In this document: positions 1 to 9,337 of the stretch, piece by piece
Layout: each line of letters begins with the position of its first letter
Position numbering within the stretch: position 1 is the first letter of the stretch
NCBI GenBank assembly: GCA_039680785.1
Contig: JBDKSF010000096.1
Coordinates: forward strand, 1 to 64,000
DNA length: 64,000 nt
Direction: 5' to 3'
Source of the DNA: Candidatus Cloacimonas sp.
GTDB lineage: Bacteria > Cloacimonadota > Cloacimonadia > Cloacimonadales > Cloacimonadaceae
Program-made: the position numbers and the translations under genes
The notes under the pieces: model-generated
The model's input: only the letters and a program-made list of their open reading frames with translations
Told to the model about the DNA's origin: nothing
Database searches by the model: none

Positions 1-1222
1 TTTCTTCCGTAAGAGTGATGCTATCTTTCCAGTATTTAACTGTCTGTTTTCTTTTGCCCAATTTCCAAAGTAAAATGATATACCAAAGAGTAGAATCAAC
101 ACTATCGTAATTTGCTTCTCTGCCTGATTCCGCCAACATATTGGGGATAAGACCATTCTTAATGAAGCCACGATATTTGCTTAGTATTTTTTCTACGGTC
201 TCTTGTTGACCAGGGCTGCGTAAAAGAGCATTAAGAACAACCATTGTATCTCTTCCCCAAGCGCCATAAAAAGGATAGCCGGCTACTATATCATCATTGG
301 CTAAAAAGTCCTGAAGGCCAAACTCCAATATTTTTAGATAGCTATCATAATTGAACAGGATACTATCATTATAATCAAGAGAATTGAGCAGGGTATCATC
401 TTTATCGGGATAAGAAGGATAATCAAGTGGCTTGGGTAAATAAGCGTAACGGTTTTCTATCCTCTTAATTAGTGTTTCCGCATCTTCAATGGGAGTATCA
501 CTAAAAAGTAAATAGTTGCTATTACCAATTTTTAGATCAAAACTTATTTGAACAAGAGATATTTGGTCTCCCACGCCTTCATAGCCATTCATCACTTCCC
601 AAGGATAAAAAACATTGTAATATACATAACGATTGGATGTAATTTCTCCGAATAAAACAGCTCCACTAAGAGTAACATCGTTATCTTTGCGAACAACGCT
701 ATAGCGGATGAATTTATCTATATTTTCAATTTCAGTATCAAATTCCAGCGAATTTAGAGTTCCAGGTTGGTTCAATGAATGATGATTGACCATTGTAAAC
801 TTCGGGTGCAATTCAAAATGGAGCAAATGATGACCCAAATTAGTATATTTAACCAAGGTTGTATTGGTGGATTCATCCATCATAATTTCTTTGAGAATTA
901 GAATATCATTTTGATGGGGAAGAGCGGAATACAAGAAAATAGGATAGGGTCTTAACCACGGTTTCACCAAATGTAAAAACCCCTCGGGGAAAATACAATT
1001 ACTGTAATTATTACTATCCAGGTGGAAATATTCTCCCCGCCATTCAATTTTTTCCTCTATGCCAGCTACCAGATGAGTTCTATTAAATTTATTATCGCTG
1101 CTTACCAGCAAACTATGATATTTGCGTTGATTTATGAGATTACCAGTTCCCAAGGCATACCCACCTCTACGATTGGTTAAAATCCATTCATGATGATGGG
1201 TTTCCATAAAGTAATTATTCAT
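1..1222 (-). CDS. Glycogen debranching enzyme (amylo-alpha-1,6-glucosidase family), 5' part only
   Basis: The open frame runs from an ATG at 1222 (GAGGTGG Shine-Dalgarno 7 nt upstream) off the left end of the window, so only the first 407 codons are present. The N-terminus contains WILTNRRGGYALGTG, the typical start of the bacterial glycogen debranching N-terminal domain, and a second conserved block around residues 315-330 reads GYPFYGAWGRDTMVV, matching the catalytic-domain entry motif (G-W-G-R-D-T) of amylo-1,6-glucosidases. The family removes alpha-1,6 branches from glycogen in the cytoplasm. No signal peptide is visible, consistent with this. No neighbouring glycogen gene lies in the window; the next gene upstream is 546 bp away. 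The family call is firm; the C-terminal half cannot be judged. Confidence 0.88.
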   Translation of the reverse strand, partial: MNNYFMETHHHEWILTNRRGGYALGTGNLINQRKYHSLLVSSDNKFNRTHLVAGIEEKIEWRGEYFHLDSNNYSNCIFPEGFLHLVKPWLRPYPIFLYSALPHQNDILILKEIMMDESTNTTLVKYTNLGHHLLHFELHPKFTMVNHHSLNQPGTLNSLEFDTEIENIDKFIRYSVVRKDNDVTLSGAVLFGEITSNRYVYYNVFYPWEVMNGYEGVGDQISLVQISFDLKIGNSNYLLFSDTPIEDAETLIKRIENRYAYLPKPLDYPSYPDKDDTLLNSLDYNDSILFNYDSYLKILEFGLQDFLANDDIVAGYPFYGAWGRDTMVVLNALLRSPGQQETVEKILSKYRGFIKNGLIPNMLAESGREANYDSVDSTLWYIILLWKLGKRKQTVKYWKDSITLTEE

Positions 1223-1768
1223 CAAACCACCTCGTTGTTATGCGTTCAAATTGTGTTGATTTTTTTCCATACTGCAAAATCCGTCAAGAATAATTTTTAG
1301 ATCCTTGTTAAATATAGCAGTTAACCTGATTGGGAGAGTGTCTCTCGGATGCAAAATAATACAAGTTTATTATTTATATTACTTACTGATCGGCAAAGAG
1401 ATAGCTGCATAATATAAAATATTTCTTACTTTTAGGTATATAGCCATTTTTACACTTGTCTGTTTCTTCTTAAAGGTGTGCAGATCAAGACCATCCCGAA
1501 AGCATCCGATATGGCGATACGGGATGGTTACGGGTTGGTTTTCAGGCGTAGCCGAGTTATGAGTAAGGAAGAAGACGCTTGCAAGTGAATTATGGATAAG
1601 CTACCAGATAGAGTGCGAAAAAGTAAAATTTCATTAGGAATCAAATGGCTGAGTTGAAATCTGCTTCAGGATATTATAGCTAATGTAAAACGCAATTGTC
1701 TTGTTATTTACTCTGTAATTTCTGTCTAAAATGCAATTGTTAGAAAATATGGCTGCTGGAAATGTGGG
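1223..1768. other. Long intergenic region with a dispersed repeat
   Basis: 546 bp between two minus-strand genes. It holds one copy of a palindromic repeat (1489-1590, listed separately) and a small perfect hairpin GAGAG/CTCTC near 1333-1345. I found no frame resembling a protein. The promoter of the debranching gene should lie at its left side, but I see no convincing -35/-10 pair. Confidence 0.6.
1489..1590 (+). repeat. Dispersed palindromic repeat, family 2, copy 1
   Basis: Contains the perfect 9-bp inverted repeat ACCATCCCG (1490-1498) / CGGGATGGT (1520-1528), then a conserved tail with the words CGAGTTATGAGTAAGG and GACGCTT. The same order of words is found on the opposite strand at 34048-34126 (ACCATCCC, GATACGGGATGGTTACG, CGAGCTATGAGCAGG, GACGCTT), so this is a dispersed element and not a local hairpin. 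Both copies are intergenic. Function unknown; it could be a REP/MITE-like element or a structured RNA segment. Confidence 0.65.
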
Positions 1769-2722
1769 TTAATCCCCAATATGAGTGTAGTTTCTAATAC
1801 CTTTACTGATCAGTTCAATGGATTCCGCCAAGGATGGCATAGCGGAAAAGTATTTACTGTAAATAATCTTCAGATCTTGATGTTCCTTATTCAGGGGATT
1901 TACATCGGGCAATTCATACAGCAAATCATAGTCCTCATTGGCTTTTACGGTTGCATATTCATAATCGACAGTGCGGATGTAATTTCCTTCCTCATCAAAA
2001 AGGCCTAAAATAAAAAAGCCCGTTATTTCAACGGACAATTTATTATGCAAAGAAACATAAACATCGGCAGGATGAGGTAATTTGGCTACATCATAGAGGA
2101 AAAGTTCATCTTGTGACACTGGAACAACATTGATCTCACTATCTAAATCAAATGCTTGTTCATCAATCCAGTTACCAGAATAGGAACGAGCAGATCTAAA
2201 ACCGCCAAAATAAGCAAGCGATCGTTCTTCGTATTCTTTCATTCCCGGGTCATTGATTAGATAGGATGAAGGTTTGTCAGAAGGACCATCCTGCTTGATA
2301 ACCAACACCCAATGGCTTCTTCTGCCGGTAACTTTTACAATAACTTTGTTACCTTTTCCCAGTTCGCCAGAAAGAAAATCCCAATCATTACGCTTTGTGC
2401 TTTGGGCAACTAATTCCAGTCCTAATCCACTGCCGTCAATTTCTCCGGGAATTTGCCAGCGCATATTGCTGCCAGAATATCCACCATTTTTTTGTAACCA
2501 TTCATTTAAGCGGTCAGGCGTCATATATTGATTGCTTGCTTCTGCATTTAATAACATAGAAAGACAACTGAGAACACAGCCACTACTACCGATGGAACTT
2601 CGGCTCGAACCCAATTGTTCTGATTTCCAGCGCTCGTCGCTTTGCGAATACCAGTTAAAACTTCCTGCCAATAAAGGCAAACACAAAAGCAAGGTTAAAA
2701 TTAATGTATTGAATCTCTTCAT
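1769..2722 (-). CDS. Secreted C39-like papain-fold cysteine peptidase
   Basis: 317 residues from ATG 2722, chosen because it gives a clean signal peptide (basic MKRF, hydrophobic core, ends near LLAG at residues 16-20) and has GGTGA upstream; a longer frame from 2758 would bury the signal. Residues 25-60 show YSQSDERWK then IGSSGCVLSCLSMLL, the usual start of the Peptidase_C39_2 fold with catalytic Cys49. His137 (GRRSHWVLVI) and Asp158 (YLINDPG) complete a triad. The remaining C-terminal ~140 residues are not recognised. It is probably exported and acts on peptides in the periplasm or outside. It lies 96 nt downstream of the racemase gene and could share its transcript. Substrate unknown. Confidence 0.72.
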   Translation of the reverse strand: MKRFNTLILTLLLCLPLLAGSFNWYSQSDERWKSEQLGSSRSSIGSSGCVLSCLSMLLNAEASNQYMTPDRLNEWLQKNGGYSGSNMRWQIPGEIDGSGLGLELVAQSTKRNDWDFLSGELGKGNKVIVKVTGRRSHWVLVIKQDGPSDKPSSYLINDPGMKEYEERSLAYFGGFRSARSYSGNWIDEQAFDLDSEINVVPVSQDELFLYDVAKLPHPADVYVSLHNKLSVEITGFFILGLFDEEGNYIRTVDYEYATVKANEDYDLLYELPDVNPLNKEHQDLKIIYSKYFSAMPSLAESIELISKGIRNYTHIGD

Positions 2723-2818
2723 AAGCAAGTCACCATTAGTTAACAGAATGAAAAACAATCATTTATGCTTTTGAAACCAAATATATGGCAGGACTGATTT
2801 GTCAAACTTTTTTTTAGC

Positions 2819-4708
2819 TTAATAGGCAAAGACAACTCCGCTGACGGGGAAAATCCATTCATCCGGTCGGCTGGAAACGCTAATTTCGTTATTGGTAATA
2901 TTCACCACCGGGTCTTTATCCTGTCCGGAAAAAAAAGGTACACAATCCACACTCGCAATGTCCTGAGGAAAATGGAAGGAAATATTCACGCCGCGCGTAA
3001 GTTCCGTGATAAAAACGCTGAATTGATGCGTAGATATAGGATACAATGTCTGAGTATTTATCATAAAATGCACTTTTTTACCTATCTTTTTCTTCAGGTC
3101 AGGATGGCTGCATTTAATTTCCAGGCAGTCATTTATGTAGTTTACGGAGGTCTCCAAAATGAGCTCATCCACTTGTGCCAAACAAACTATAAAGTTTTCA
3201 GTGTTCAGTTTGAAGCTATCATCCATCAGCCATCTGTATTCAACATCATTGCGTTTAAAATAATGTCTTAAAACTTCATCAGAAGAAGCGCAGGCAACTA
3301 AAAAATAATCATTGCTCAGCACTTTATCAAAACTGAGGGTAGTGGTTGCCTTATAATAGCCGGCGTTTAAAGAACAGGAAAAGACGATTTGGTGCTGAAA
3401 ATTATGGCGATAATGAATGTCCTTATCCTTGTAAAAAAAGAAATCCCGCAGCATTTCACGATAGATAAGTTCGCCAATTTCTATGTTTTGCATTCGTTGA
3501 GCGATGGCAGATTCGATTATTTGGTTCAGTTTAGTATCAGGAAAATCATCAGGGACAAAATCTCGCCGGGATAAAGGTGTGCTGTGCAGCAATTTACCAT
3601 CTTGAAAATAATACCGTTTGGCGCGTCTGCCAACCTGACAAAGCAATTCATAGGAACTTCCGTTGTAATGGGCAACCAAATTTTCCGCTCTAATTTCTTT
3701 GCTCTCTCCGCCCAAAAGAATTGCCGTATCCCCAATTGCTGGAGCTTTTACTTCGCTTAAATCAATACAAATCATATCCATAGAAATGCGGCCAATTACT
3801 TGGCATAATTGATTATTTAGCCATACTACTCCGCAATTGGAAAGCATAAAATCATAACCATCGGCATAGCCAATGGGCAATATTCCATAAATACAATCCT
3901 TGGGGGCAATCCAAGCACGGTTATAACCGATTGACTCCCCTTTTTTAATCTGCTTGATTTGCGAAAGAGTAGTTTTAAATTTCATAACAGGTTGTAAACC
4001 AATGTCGTTATGAGACGGAATTTGAATTCCATAAGCCATAATGCCTATGCGAACTAAATTAGTCCCTTTTCCCAGTCCATTTACAAGTGCGTGAGAATTA
4101 TTGATATGCACATATTTGGGTTTTGCCGGTAGCTTGTCTATTATTTTCCTAAAGCGTTCTTCTTGCAGTTGGCTAAATTCAAGATCATTTTCTGCAGAAG
4201 CAAAATGACTGAAAATACCCTCTATGACCAGATTATCCATTTCTGCTATTTTAGAATAAAAGGAAAGGAATTCACTATCCAAAATTCCGCTACGGTGCAT
4301 ACCTGTATCTACCTTCAAATGAACAATTGCTTTTATGTTTCTAATTTTGGCTGCCTTATTCAAGTCCTTGGCAAAATTGTAAGAAGATACATTTACAGCT
4401 AAGTTATTATCTAAAATGAGTATAATTTCATTCTTCAGGCAGGGAGAAAGAACTAAAATAGGAGATTTTAAGCCCTGCAATCTTAATAAACGCCCTTCTT
4501 CCGGATTGGCGACTCCTAAATAAACTGCTCCTTCCGAACAAGCAATTTGGCTTATTTCACTGGCTCCATGTCCATAAGCGTCTGCTTTCACAATCATCAT
4601 AAATTGTTGCTGGGGATTTAAGTATTGCTTTAAAATATTTAGGTTTGCCTTAAAAGCAGAGAGGTCTATTTCCACTCTGCTTCTATCGGTGATTTTCTTC
4701 TGTAACAT
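2819..4708 (-). CDS. alr: Alanine racemase with a large unassigned C-terminal domain
   Basis: 629 residues, whereas ordinary alanine racemases have about 360-390. Residues 10-370 form the racemase: the PLP lysine is Lys41 in VKADAYGHG, the second catalytic base is Tyr262 in SIGYNRAW, and RISMDMICIDLS follows near 307. It interconverts L- and D-alanine for peptidoglycan using pyridoxal phosphate. From about residue 378 there are roughly 250 further residues, mixed alpha/beta in appearance, with no motif I recognise and no membrane segment. The frame is continuous with no stop, and base composition does not change at the join, so it looks like a true fusion. The start is 3 nt after the stop of the PIN-PhoH gene, so they are probably co-transcribed. 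The racemase call is secure; the function of the tail is unknown. Confidence 0.9.
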   Translation of the reverse strand: MLQKKITDRSRVEIDLSAFKANLNILKQYLNPQQQFMMIVKADAYGHGASEISQIACSEGAVYLGVANPEEGRLLRLQGLKSPILVLSPCLKNEIILILDNNLAVNVSSYNFAKDLNKAAKIRNIKAIVHLKVDTGMHRSGILDSEFLSFYSKIAEMDNLVIEGIFSHFASAENDLEFSQLQEERFRKIIDKLPAKPKYVHINNSHALVNGLGKGTNLVRIGIMAYGIQIPSHNDIGLQPVMKFKTTLSQIKQIKKGESIGYNRAWIAPKDCIYGILPIGYADGYDFMLSNCGVVWLNNQLCQVIGRISMDMICIDLSEVKAPAIGDTAILLGGESKEIRAENLVAHYNGSSYELLCQVGRRAKRYYFQDGKLLHSTPLSRRDFVPDDFPDTKLNQIIESAIAQRMQNIEIGELIYREMLRDFFFYKDKDIHYRHNFQHQIVFSCSLNAGYYKATTTLSFDKVLSNDYFLVACASSDEVLRHYFKRNDVEYRWLMDDSFKLNTENFIVCLAQVDELILETSVNYINDCLEIKCSHPDLKKKIGKKVHFMINTQTLYPISTHQFSVFITELTRGVNISFHFPQDIASVDCVPFFSGQDKDPVVNITNNEISVSSRPDEWIFPVSGVVFAY

Positions 4709-4711
4709 AAG

Positions 4712-6052
4712 CTATAAATACTTGGCAGCTAAATCTGCCAATGCGCTGCGTTCACCCTTATCCAAAGTGATGTGTCCAACCATAATTTCTCCCTTGAATT
4801 TTTCCACTAAAACGGAAAGCCCATTACTTTGCGAATCAAGATAGGGAATATCGATCTGGTAAGGATCTCCGGTTAGAACTACTTTGGTATTTTCGCCGGC
4901 ACGCGTAATAATTGTTTTCATTTCATGAGGGCTTAAATTCTGCGCTTCATCGATGATAAAGAATTGATCTGGTAAGCTGCGGCCTCGGATATAAGTTAAA
5001 GGTTCCAATTCCAGCAAGTCATAATCAGTTAGGTAATTAATATCTGTTTTTTTATTATCTTTTCCGGAGGTGTGCAGTTTATCGGAATGGGCAGAAAGTA
5101 ATATGTCCATATTATCATAAATGGGCTGCATCCAAGGATTAAATTTTTCACTTTTGGAGCCGGGAAGATAGCCCAAGTCCTTGCCCAAAGGAGAAATTGG
5201 ACGCGAGATAACCAGGCGGGAATATTTTTTTTCTTCCACTACTTTATGCAAGCCAGCAGCCATCGCTAAAAGTGTTTTCCCCGTGCCTGCTCTGCCGGAT
5301 AAACTCACTAAGCGGATGCTGTCATCCAAAAGAATATCTAAAGCCATTTCCTGTTCAAAATTGCGTGCTTGGATGCCATATATTTGCTGTCCTGTGTAGT
5401 GATTTATTTTATAGAGCTGATTTCTACCCTTATGATAACGCAAAGTGATATATTTGGCGGAATTATTAGGATCAAGTACACGAACAAACTGATTGGCAAA
5501 AAAATCACCAAAAATATTGTCAATGTATCCTTTCTGTTCCAATTCCCGATATTGTTCTGTTTCTAACTCGATAATTTCCCAACCCGTAAAGAATTCATCA
5601 TATTTAATCGAATCGGTCTCAAAATTCTCAGCATTGATACCTACACAATCAGCTTTCACCCGCACATTTACATCTTTGGAAACAAGAGTTACGATGGACT
5701 GGGGATATTTTTCTTTCAGATATAATGCCGTGCCAATAATCATATTATCATTTTTGTCCATATATAAAAGGCGGGAAGCAGTAGCTACAATATCTTCCGT
5801 AATTACAACCTGAATAGTGCCTCCATTTTCTGTAGGAACGCCTTCTTTCAAACTGCCTTTTTTACGCAAAGCATCCAAATATCTACCAATCTGACGCGCA
5901 TTTCTGCTTTTTTCATCTACGCCTTTTTTAAACTGATCAACTTCTTCTATAACGACGATGGGTATAACCACTCTGTTATCCTCAAAGGAAAAAAGAGCTT
6001 GTGGATTGTGAATTAGAACATTCGTATCCAGAACAAAGATTTTCTTTTCCAT
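4712..6052 (-). CDS. phoH: PIN domain plus PhoH-type ATPase
   Basis: 446 residues from ATG 6052. I prefer this start because the protein then opens with MEKKIFVLDTNVLIHNP, the first strand and first acidic residue (Asp9) of a PIN nuclease domain, and AAGGA lies 10 nt upstream. Residues about 1-140 are the PIN domain. From about 240 comes a PhoH ATPase with Walker A SGRAGTGKTLLA and Walker B FFIIDEAQNLS. Proteins of this two-domain type (YlaK-like) couple a predicted RNase to an RNA helicase-like ATPase; the physiological role in most bacteria is not settled. It is the first gene of a minus-strand run leading into alr. It acts in the cytoplasm; no signal or membrane segment is seen. Confidence 0.88.
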   Translation of the reverse strand: MEKKIFVLDTNVLIHNPQALFSFEDNRVVIPIVVIEEVDQFKKGVDEKSRNARQIGRYLDALRKKGSLKEGVPTENGGTIQVVITEDIVATASRLLYMDKNDNMIIGTALYLKEKYPQSIVTLVSKDVNVRVKADCVGINAENFETDSIKYDEFFTGWEIIELETEQYRELEQKGYIDNIFGDFFANQFVRVLDPNNSAKYITLRYHKGRNQLYKINHYTGQQIYGIQARNFEQEMALDILLDDSIRLVSLSGRAGTGKTLLAMAAGLHKVVEEKKYSRLVISRPISPLGKDLGYLPGSKSEKFNPWMQPIYDNMDILLSAHSDKLHTSGKDNKKTDINYLTDYDLLELEPLTYIRGRSLPDQFFIIDEAQNLSPHEMKTIITRAGENTKVVLTGDPYQIDIPYLDSQSNGLSVLVEKFKGEIMVGHITLDKGERSALADLAAKYL

Positions 6053-6287
6053 ATCTATATCTTCCTTTTCTGTATATAATAATGTTTTTCTTTCTGCAGC
6101 CAAATGCAATGTTCTCTATCTCTCTAACCAAATCTATAAAGAACAAATATATGGTTATTTGAACTGCATTCAAAAAATCTTATCGTGAGACAATATACAA
6201 TAATTGAAACATTATCTGCTGAGTCAATGTTTATTTTCTCTGTTGCATCAATCCTTCTGATTTTAAGTATTAAAATAGATAAAAAAA

Positions 6288-6375
6288 TGGTGCTGAAGGG
6301 GGGACTCGAACCCCCATGAACGCATTGTTCACTAGTCCCTGAAACTAGCGTGTCTACCAATTTCACCACTTCAGC
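6288..6375 (-). tRNA. tRNA-Leu (anticodon CAG)
   Basis: On the minus strand the 7-bp acceptor stem GCTGAAG/CTTCAGC closes a full cloverleaf. The anticodon arm is CTAGT-TTCAGGG-ACTAG with anticodon CAG, the long variable arm TGAAC/GTTCA is as expected for a class II tRNA-Leu, the T arm GGGGG-TTCGAGT-CCCCC is perfect, and CCA is encoded at 6288-6290. Confidence 0.96.
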
Positions 6376-6700
6376 ACATTGCTTATTCTTCTATTTTTAA
6401 CAGGTGTTTTTTGTCAAGCACGAAATTTCGTTAAGTTAAGAATTTAGCGGATTGAAGCCGATAAACACTGATTATGAGGAAGGATTATTTTATCAAACAG
6501 GCATTTTCTTACTTTGGGCACGCCAATAACTTAATAAAATAAAGCCAAAACCGTAAAAGTTCATACTTGTTTAGATTTTCATATCATCTACCTACGATAA
6601 CCTAATTTCGTAATTTACAAGATTTTCCTTGACGGTAAAACCCTAATTTAAAGGTTGACAGTAAATAAGCAACAAATATAAAAATAAAGGAGATTCATTA
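6376..6700. other. Divergent intergenic region upstream of the COG2403 gene
   Basis: 325 bp between the 5' end of tRNA-Leu and the COG2403-arcC pair. It should carry promoters in both directions. Only a plus-strand candidate at 6655-6682 could be picked out; no repeat or reading frame of note. Confidence 0.5.
6655..6682 (+). promoter_or_regulatory. Candidate sigma70-type promoter for the COG2403-arcC pair
   Basis: TTGACA at 6655-6660 and TATAAA at 6677-6682 are separated by 16 bp, then an AAAGGAG ribosome site precedes the ATG at 6701. The start of transcription would fall about 12 nt before the ATG, so the leader would be unusually short; that keeps confidence low. Confidence 0.4.
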
Positions 6701-8035
6701 ATGAAACGCAAAGTTATCATTATGGGAGCTGCTGGAAGGGACTTTCAAAATTTCAATGTTTACTTCCGCGATAATAAGGACTATGAAGTTGTAGCTTTTA
6801 CGGCTACCCAAATTCCTGGAATTGATGATAAGAAGTATCCTGCTGCATTAGCCGGAAAACTTTATCCAGAAGGAATTAAAATTCATCCCGAAAGTGAAAT
6901 TAAGAGCTTAATTAAGAAACACAATGTGGATATGGTTGTGTTGGCTTATAGTGATCTTCCTTTTGAAGTTGTGATGCATAAGGCATCTTTAGTGAATGCT
7001 TGTGGTGCCGATTTTATGTTAATGGGAACCCAAAATACCAGCATTAAAACCAGCAAACCATTAGTAACGGTATGTGCCGTAAGAACTGGATGTGGAAAAT
7101 CTCAAACTACCAGAGCAGTTGTTAAAGCCCTAAAAGCAAAAGGACTGAAGGTTGTTTCTATTCGTCATCCTATGCCTTATGGAGATCTGGTAAAACAAAA
7201 AGTACAAAGATTTGCTGAACTGGAAGACCTCAAAAAACACAACTGCACTATTGAAGAAATGGAAGAATATGAACCACACATTATGATGAATAGTGTGATT
7301 TATGCAGGCGTAGATTATGCAGCAATCTTAAAAGAAGCCGAAAAAGAAGCTGATGTAATTGTTTGGGATGGTGGAAATAATGATATACCTTTCTACACTT
7401 CCGATAAAGAAATAAAAATTGTGGTAGTTGATCCGCATCGTCCTGGAGACGAGATTTCTTATTATCCCGGAGAAACAAATGTCCTATTGGCTGATGTAAT
7501 TGTAATCAATAAAATTGATAGCGCTGATTTGATTGATATAAATGAAGTGAGAGAAAATGTGCGTGCCATCAATCCCACCGCTCAAATCATTGAAGCTGCT
7601 TCACCTCTATTTGTAGATCATCCGGAAATGATTTTGGGCAAGAAAGTTCTGGTCGTGGAAGATGGACCTACTTTAACACATGGAGAAATGACTTATGGCG
7701 CAGGTGTCGTGGCAGCAGAAAAATATGGCTGTGCCGATTTGGTTGATCCTCGTCCTTGGGCTGTAGGAGAAATAAAACAGACCTTCGAAAAATATCCTGA
7801 TATAGGTATTTTATTACCAGCCATGGGTTATAGCGCTAAGCAAATTAAAGACCTCGAAAAGACCATTAATAGCACCGAATGTGACTCCGTTATTATTGCT
7901 ACTCCTATAGACCTACGGCGTCTGATTAAAATAAATAAGCCAGCATGTCAAGTTAGCTATGAATTACAGGAAATTGGGATACCCACAATCGCTGATGTGC
8001 TGAAGAATTTCGGAAAGAAATCTAACAAAAAATAA
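6701..8035 (+). CDS. COG2403 predicted P-loop NTPase (cyclic 2,3-diphosphoglycerate synthetase-like)
   Basis: 444 residues, AAAGGAG ribosome site. It starts with a Rossmann-type segment (GAAGRDFQNFNVYF, residues 8-21) and then has a Walker A motif RTGCGKSQTT at about 128-137, with further NTPase features VIVINKID (~265). Database annotation often transfers the name cyclic 2,3-diphosphoglycerate synthetase from methanogens, but a bacterium of this type is not known to need that solute, so I keep to the COG2403 family. It is followed 134 nt later by carbamate kinase, suggesting a role near carbamoyl-phosphate or amino-acid fermentation. A hairpin (8047-8073) lies between the two, so coupling may be partial. 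Cytoplasmic; reaction not established. Confidence 0.72.
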   Translation: MKRKVIIMGAAGRDFQNFNVYFRDNKDYEVVAFTATQIPGIDDKKYPAALAGKLYPEGIKIHPESEIKSLIKKHNVDMVVLAYSDLPFEVVMHKASLVNACGADFMLMGTQNTSIKTSKPLVTVCAVRTGCGKSQTTRAVVKALKAKGLKVVSIRHPMPYGDLVKQKVQRFAELEDLKKHNCTIEEMEEYEPHIMMNSVIYAGVDYAAILKEAEKEADVIVWDGGNNDIPFYTSDKEIKIVVVDPHRPGDEISYYPGETNVLLADVIVINKIDSADLIDINEVRENVRAINPTAQIIEAASPLFVDHPEMILGKKVLVVEDGPTLTHGEMTYGAGVVAAEKYGCADLVDPRPWAVGEIKQTFEKYPDIGILLPAMGYSAKQIKDLEKTINSTECDSVIIATPIDLRRLIKINKPACQVSYELQEIGIPTIADVLKNFGKKSNKK

Positions 8036-8046
8036 CAATTATAAGT

Positions 8047-8085
8047 ATGGAGGTGGTTTTTTCCCACCTCCATTTCCGGTTTTTA
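8047..8085 (+). terminator. Strong hairpin after the COG2403 gene
   Basis: Perfect 10-bp stem ATGGAGGTGG (8047-8056) / CCACCTCCAT (8064-8073) with a 7-nt T-rich loop, 12 nt after the stop codon. The T tract after the stem is interrupted by CCGG, so it may attenuate rather than stop transcription into arcC. Confidence 0.6.
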
Positions 8086-8169
8086 TATTTTAGTCGTATA
8101 GTTAATTATGCTGTTATCTCTTACAGTATATTAGCCGTTTGCTCATAATTAAACAAAGAGGAATTGAAA

Positions 8170-9114
8170 ATGCCAAAAACAGCTGTTCTCGCTCTGGGTG
8201 GAAATGCTATAATCAAAGCTGGTGAACCAGGAACCATAACACAACAGTTTGCTAACACGCGTGAATCACTCGGTGGAGTTGTGGAATTAATAAAACGCGG
8301 TTATCATCTAAGTATAACTCATGGAAATGGACCTCAAGTTGGAAACCTTCTTCGTCAACAAGAATTAGGAGAAAAGGAAGGTATTTCACCTTTACCTTTA
8401 GGTGTGTTAAATGCAGCCACCGAAGGAACGATGGGCTATATGATTGAACAGAGTTTACAAAATAAACTGCATAAAAGTGGAATACAAAAACAAGTTATAA
8501 CCATTATTTCACAAGTAGTAGTAGATAAAAATGATCCCAGTATGCTAAATCCAACTAAATTTGTGGGAAGCACTTATTTTTCTGCAGAACAAGCAGAAGA
8601 ACTAAAAATTAAATTGGGTTGGACTCTCAAAGAGGACTCAGGTAAAGGATATCGCAGAGTTGTTCCTTCTCCTCATCCGGTGGAAATAATTCCCGGAGCT
8701 ACAATCAAAGAACTGGTAGATAGGGGAGAAATTGTTATTGCAGTTGGCGGAGGTGGTATCCCTATTTATATTGAAGAAGATGGAACTTACGAAGGAGTAG
8801 ATGCAGTAATTGATAAGGATTTTGCTTCTGCTTTATTAGCTCTGGAGATTAAGGCAGATCTATTTGTGATTTTAACTGGGGTGGAAAAGGTCTCCATAAA
8901 CTACGGTAAAGCAAATCAGCAAGATTTGGATAAATTAACGATTTCCGAAGCCAAACAGTATTACGCAGAAAAGCAATTTCCAGCAGGTAGTATGGGACCT
9001 AAAATTATGGCTGCAATTGATTTTCTGGAGCGCGGGGGCTCGGAAGTGTTGATTACTTCCATAGATAAAATCGTAGATGCCATAGAGGGTAAAACAGGAA
9101 CCCGAATTCTGTAG
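8170..9114 (+). CDS. arcC: Carbamate kinase
   Basis: 314 residues from ATG 8170, preceded by AAAGAGG at a good distance; an upstream in-frame TTG at 8164 is less likely. The protein shows the amino-acid-kinase opening ALGGNAI (residues 8-14), HGNGPQVGN near 55 and AVGGGGIPIY near 195, which are the classic carbamate kinase motifs, and its length is normal. The enzyme makes ATP and carbamate from carbamoyl phosphate plus ADP, the last step of arginine, citrulline or purine-derived carbamoyl phosphate catabolism. No arginine deiminase or carbamoyltransferase is in the window. The gene ends in a hairpin at 9132-9165. Cytoplasmic. Confidence 0.93.
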   Translation: MPKTAVLALGGNAIIKAGEPGTITQQFANTRESLGGVVELIKRGYHLSITHGNGPQVGNLLRQQELGEKEGISPLPLGVLNAATEGTMGYMIEQSLQNKLHKSGIQKQVITIISQVVVDKNDPSMLNPTKFVGSTYFSAEQAEELKIKLGWTLKEDSGKGYRRVVPSPHPVEIIPGATIKELVDRGEIVIAVGGGGIPIYIEEDGTYEGVDAVIDKDFASALLALEIKADLFVILTGVEKVSINYGKANQQDLDKLTISEAKQYYAEKQFPAGSMGPKIMAAIDFLERGGSEVLITSIDKIVDAIEGKTGTRIL

Positions 9115-9131
9115 CTGAAGGTTCCAGACCT

Positions 9132-9165
9132 AATATTGTTCCTGTATCAAATACGGAACGATATT
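9132..9165 (+). terminator. Hairpin downstream of arcC
   Basis: Long stem AATATTGTTCC / GGAACGATATT with one T.G wobble, continued inside by GTAT/ATAC around a 3-nt loop. It begins 18 nt after the stop codon. There is no clear T run behind it, so the terminator label is an inference from position and stem strength. Confidence 0.55.
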
Positions 9166-9337
9166 GCAATTTCATTATCAGTATATGGTTATAAAGATAG
9201 AAAGAAATTGCAGCATACGCATTCACAGCTCGAAGAAATAAAAGTTAATAACTAAATCACTGTAACCTTAAGGAAATCAGGAATTGGCTCTAATATTGCA
9301 ACATTATGGCCAAGAAAATGAAAATATAGAGGTTATA

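Noticed and set aside
2819-4708. Alanine racemase tail as a frameshift artefact joining two genes
   Set aside because: The frame is continuous with no internal start context or composition change at the join, so a genuine fusion is more likely.
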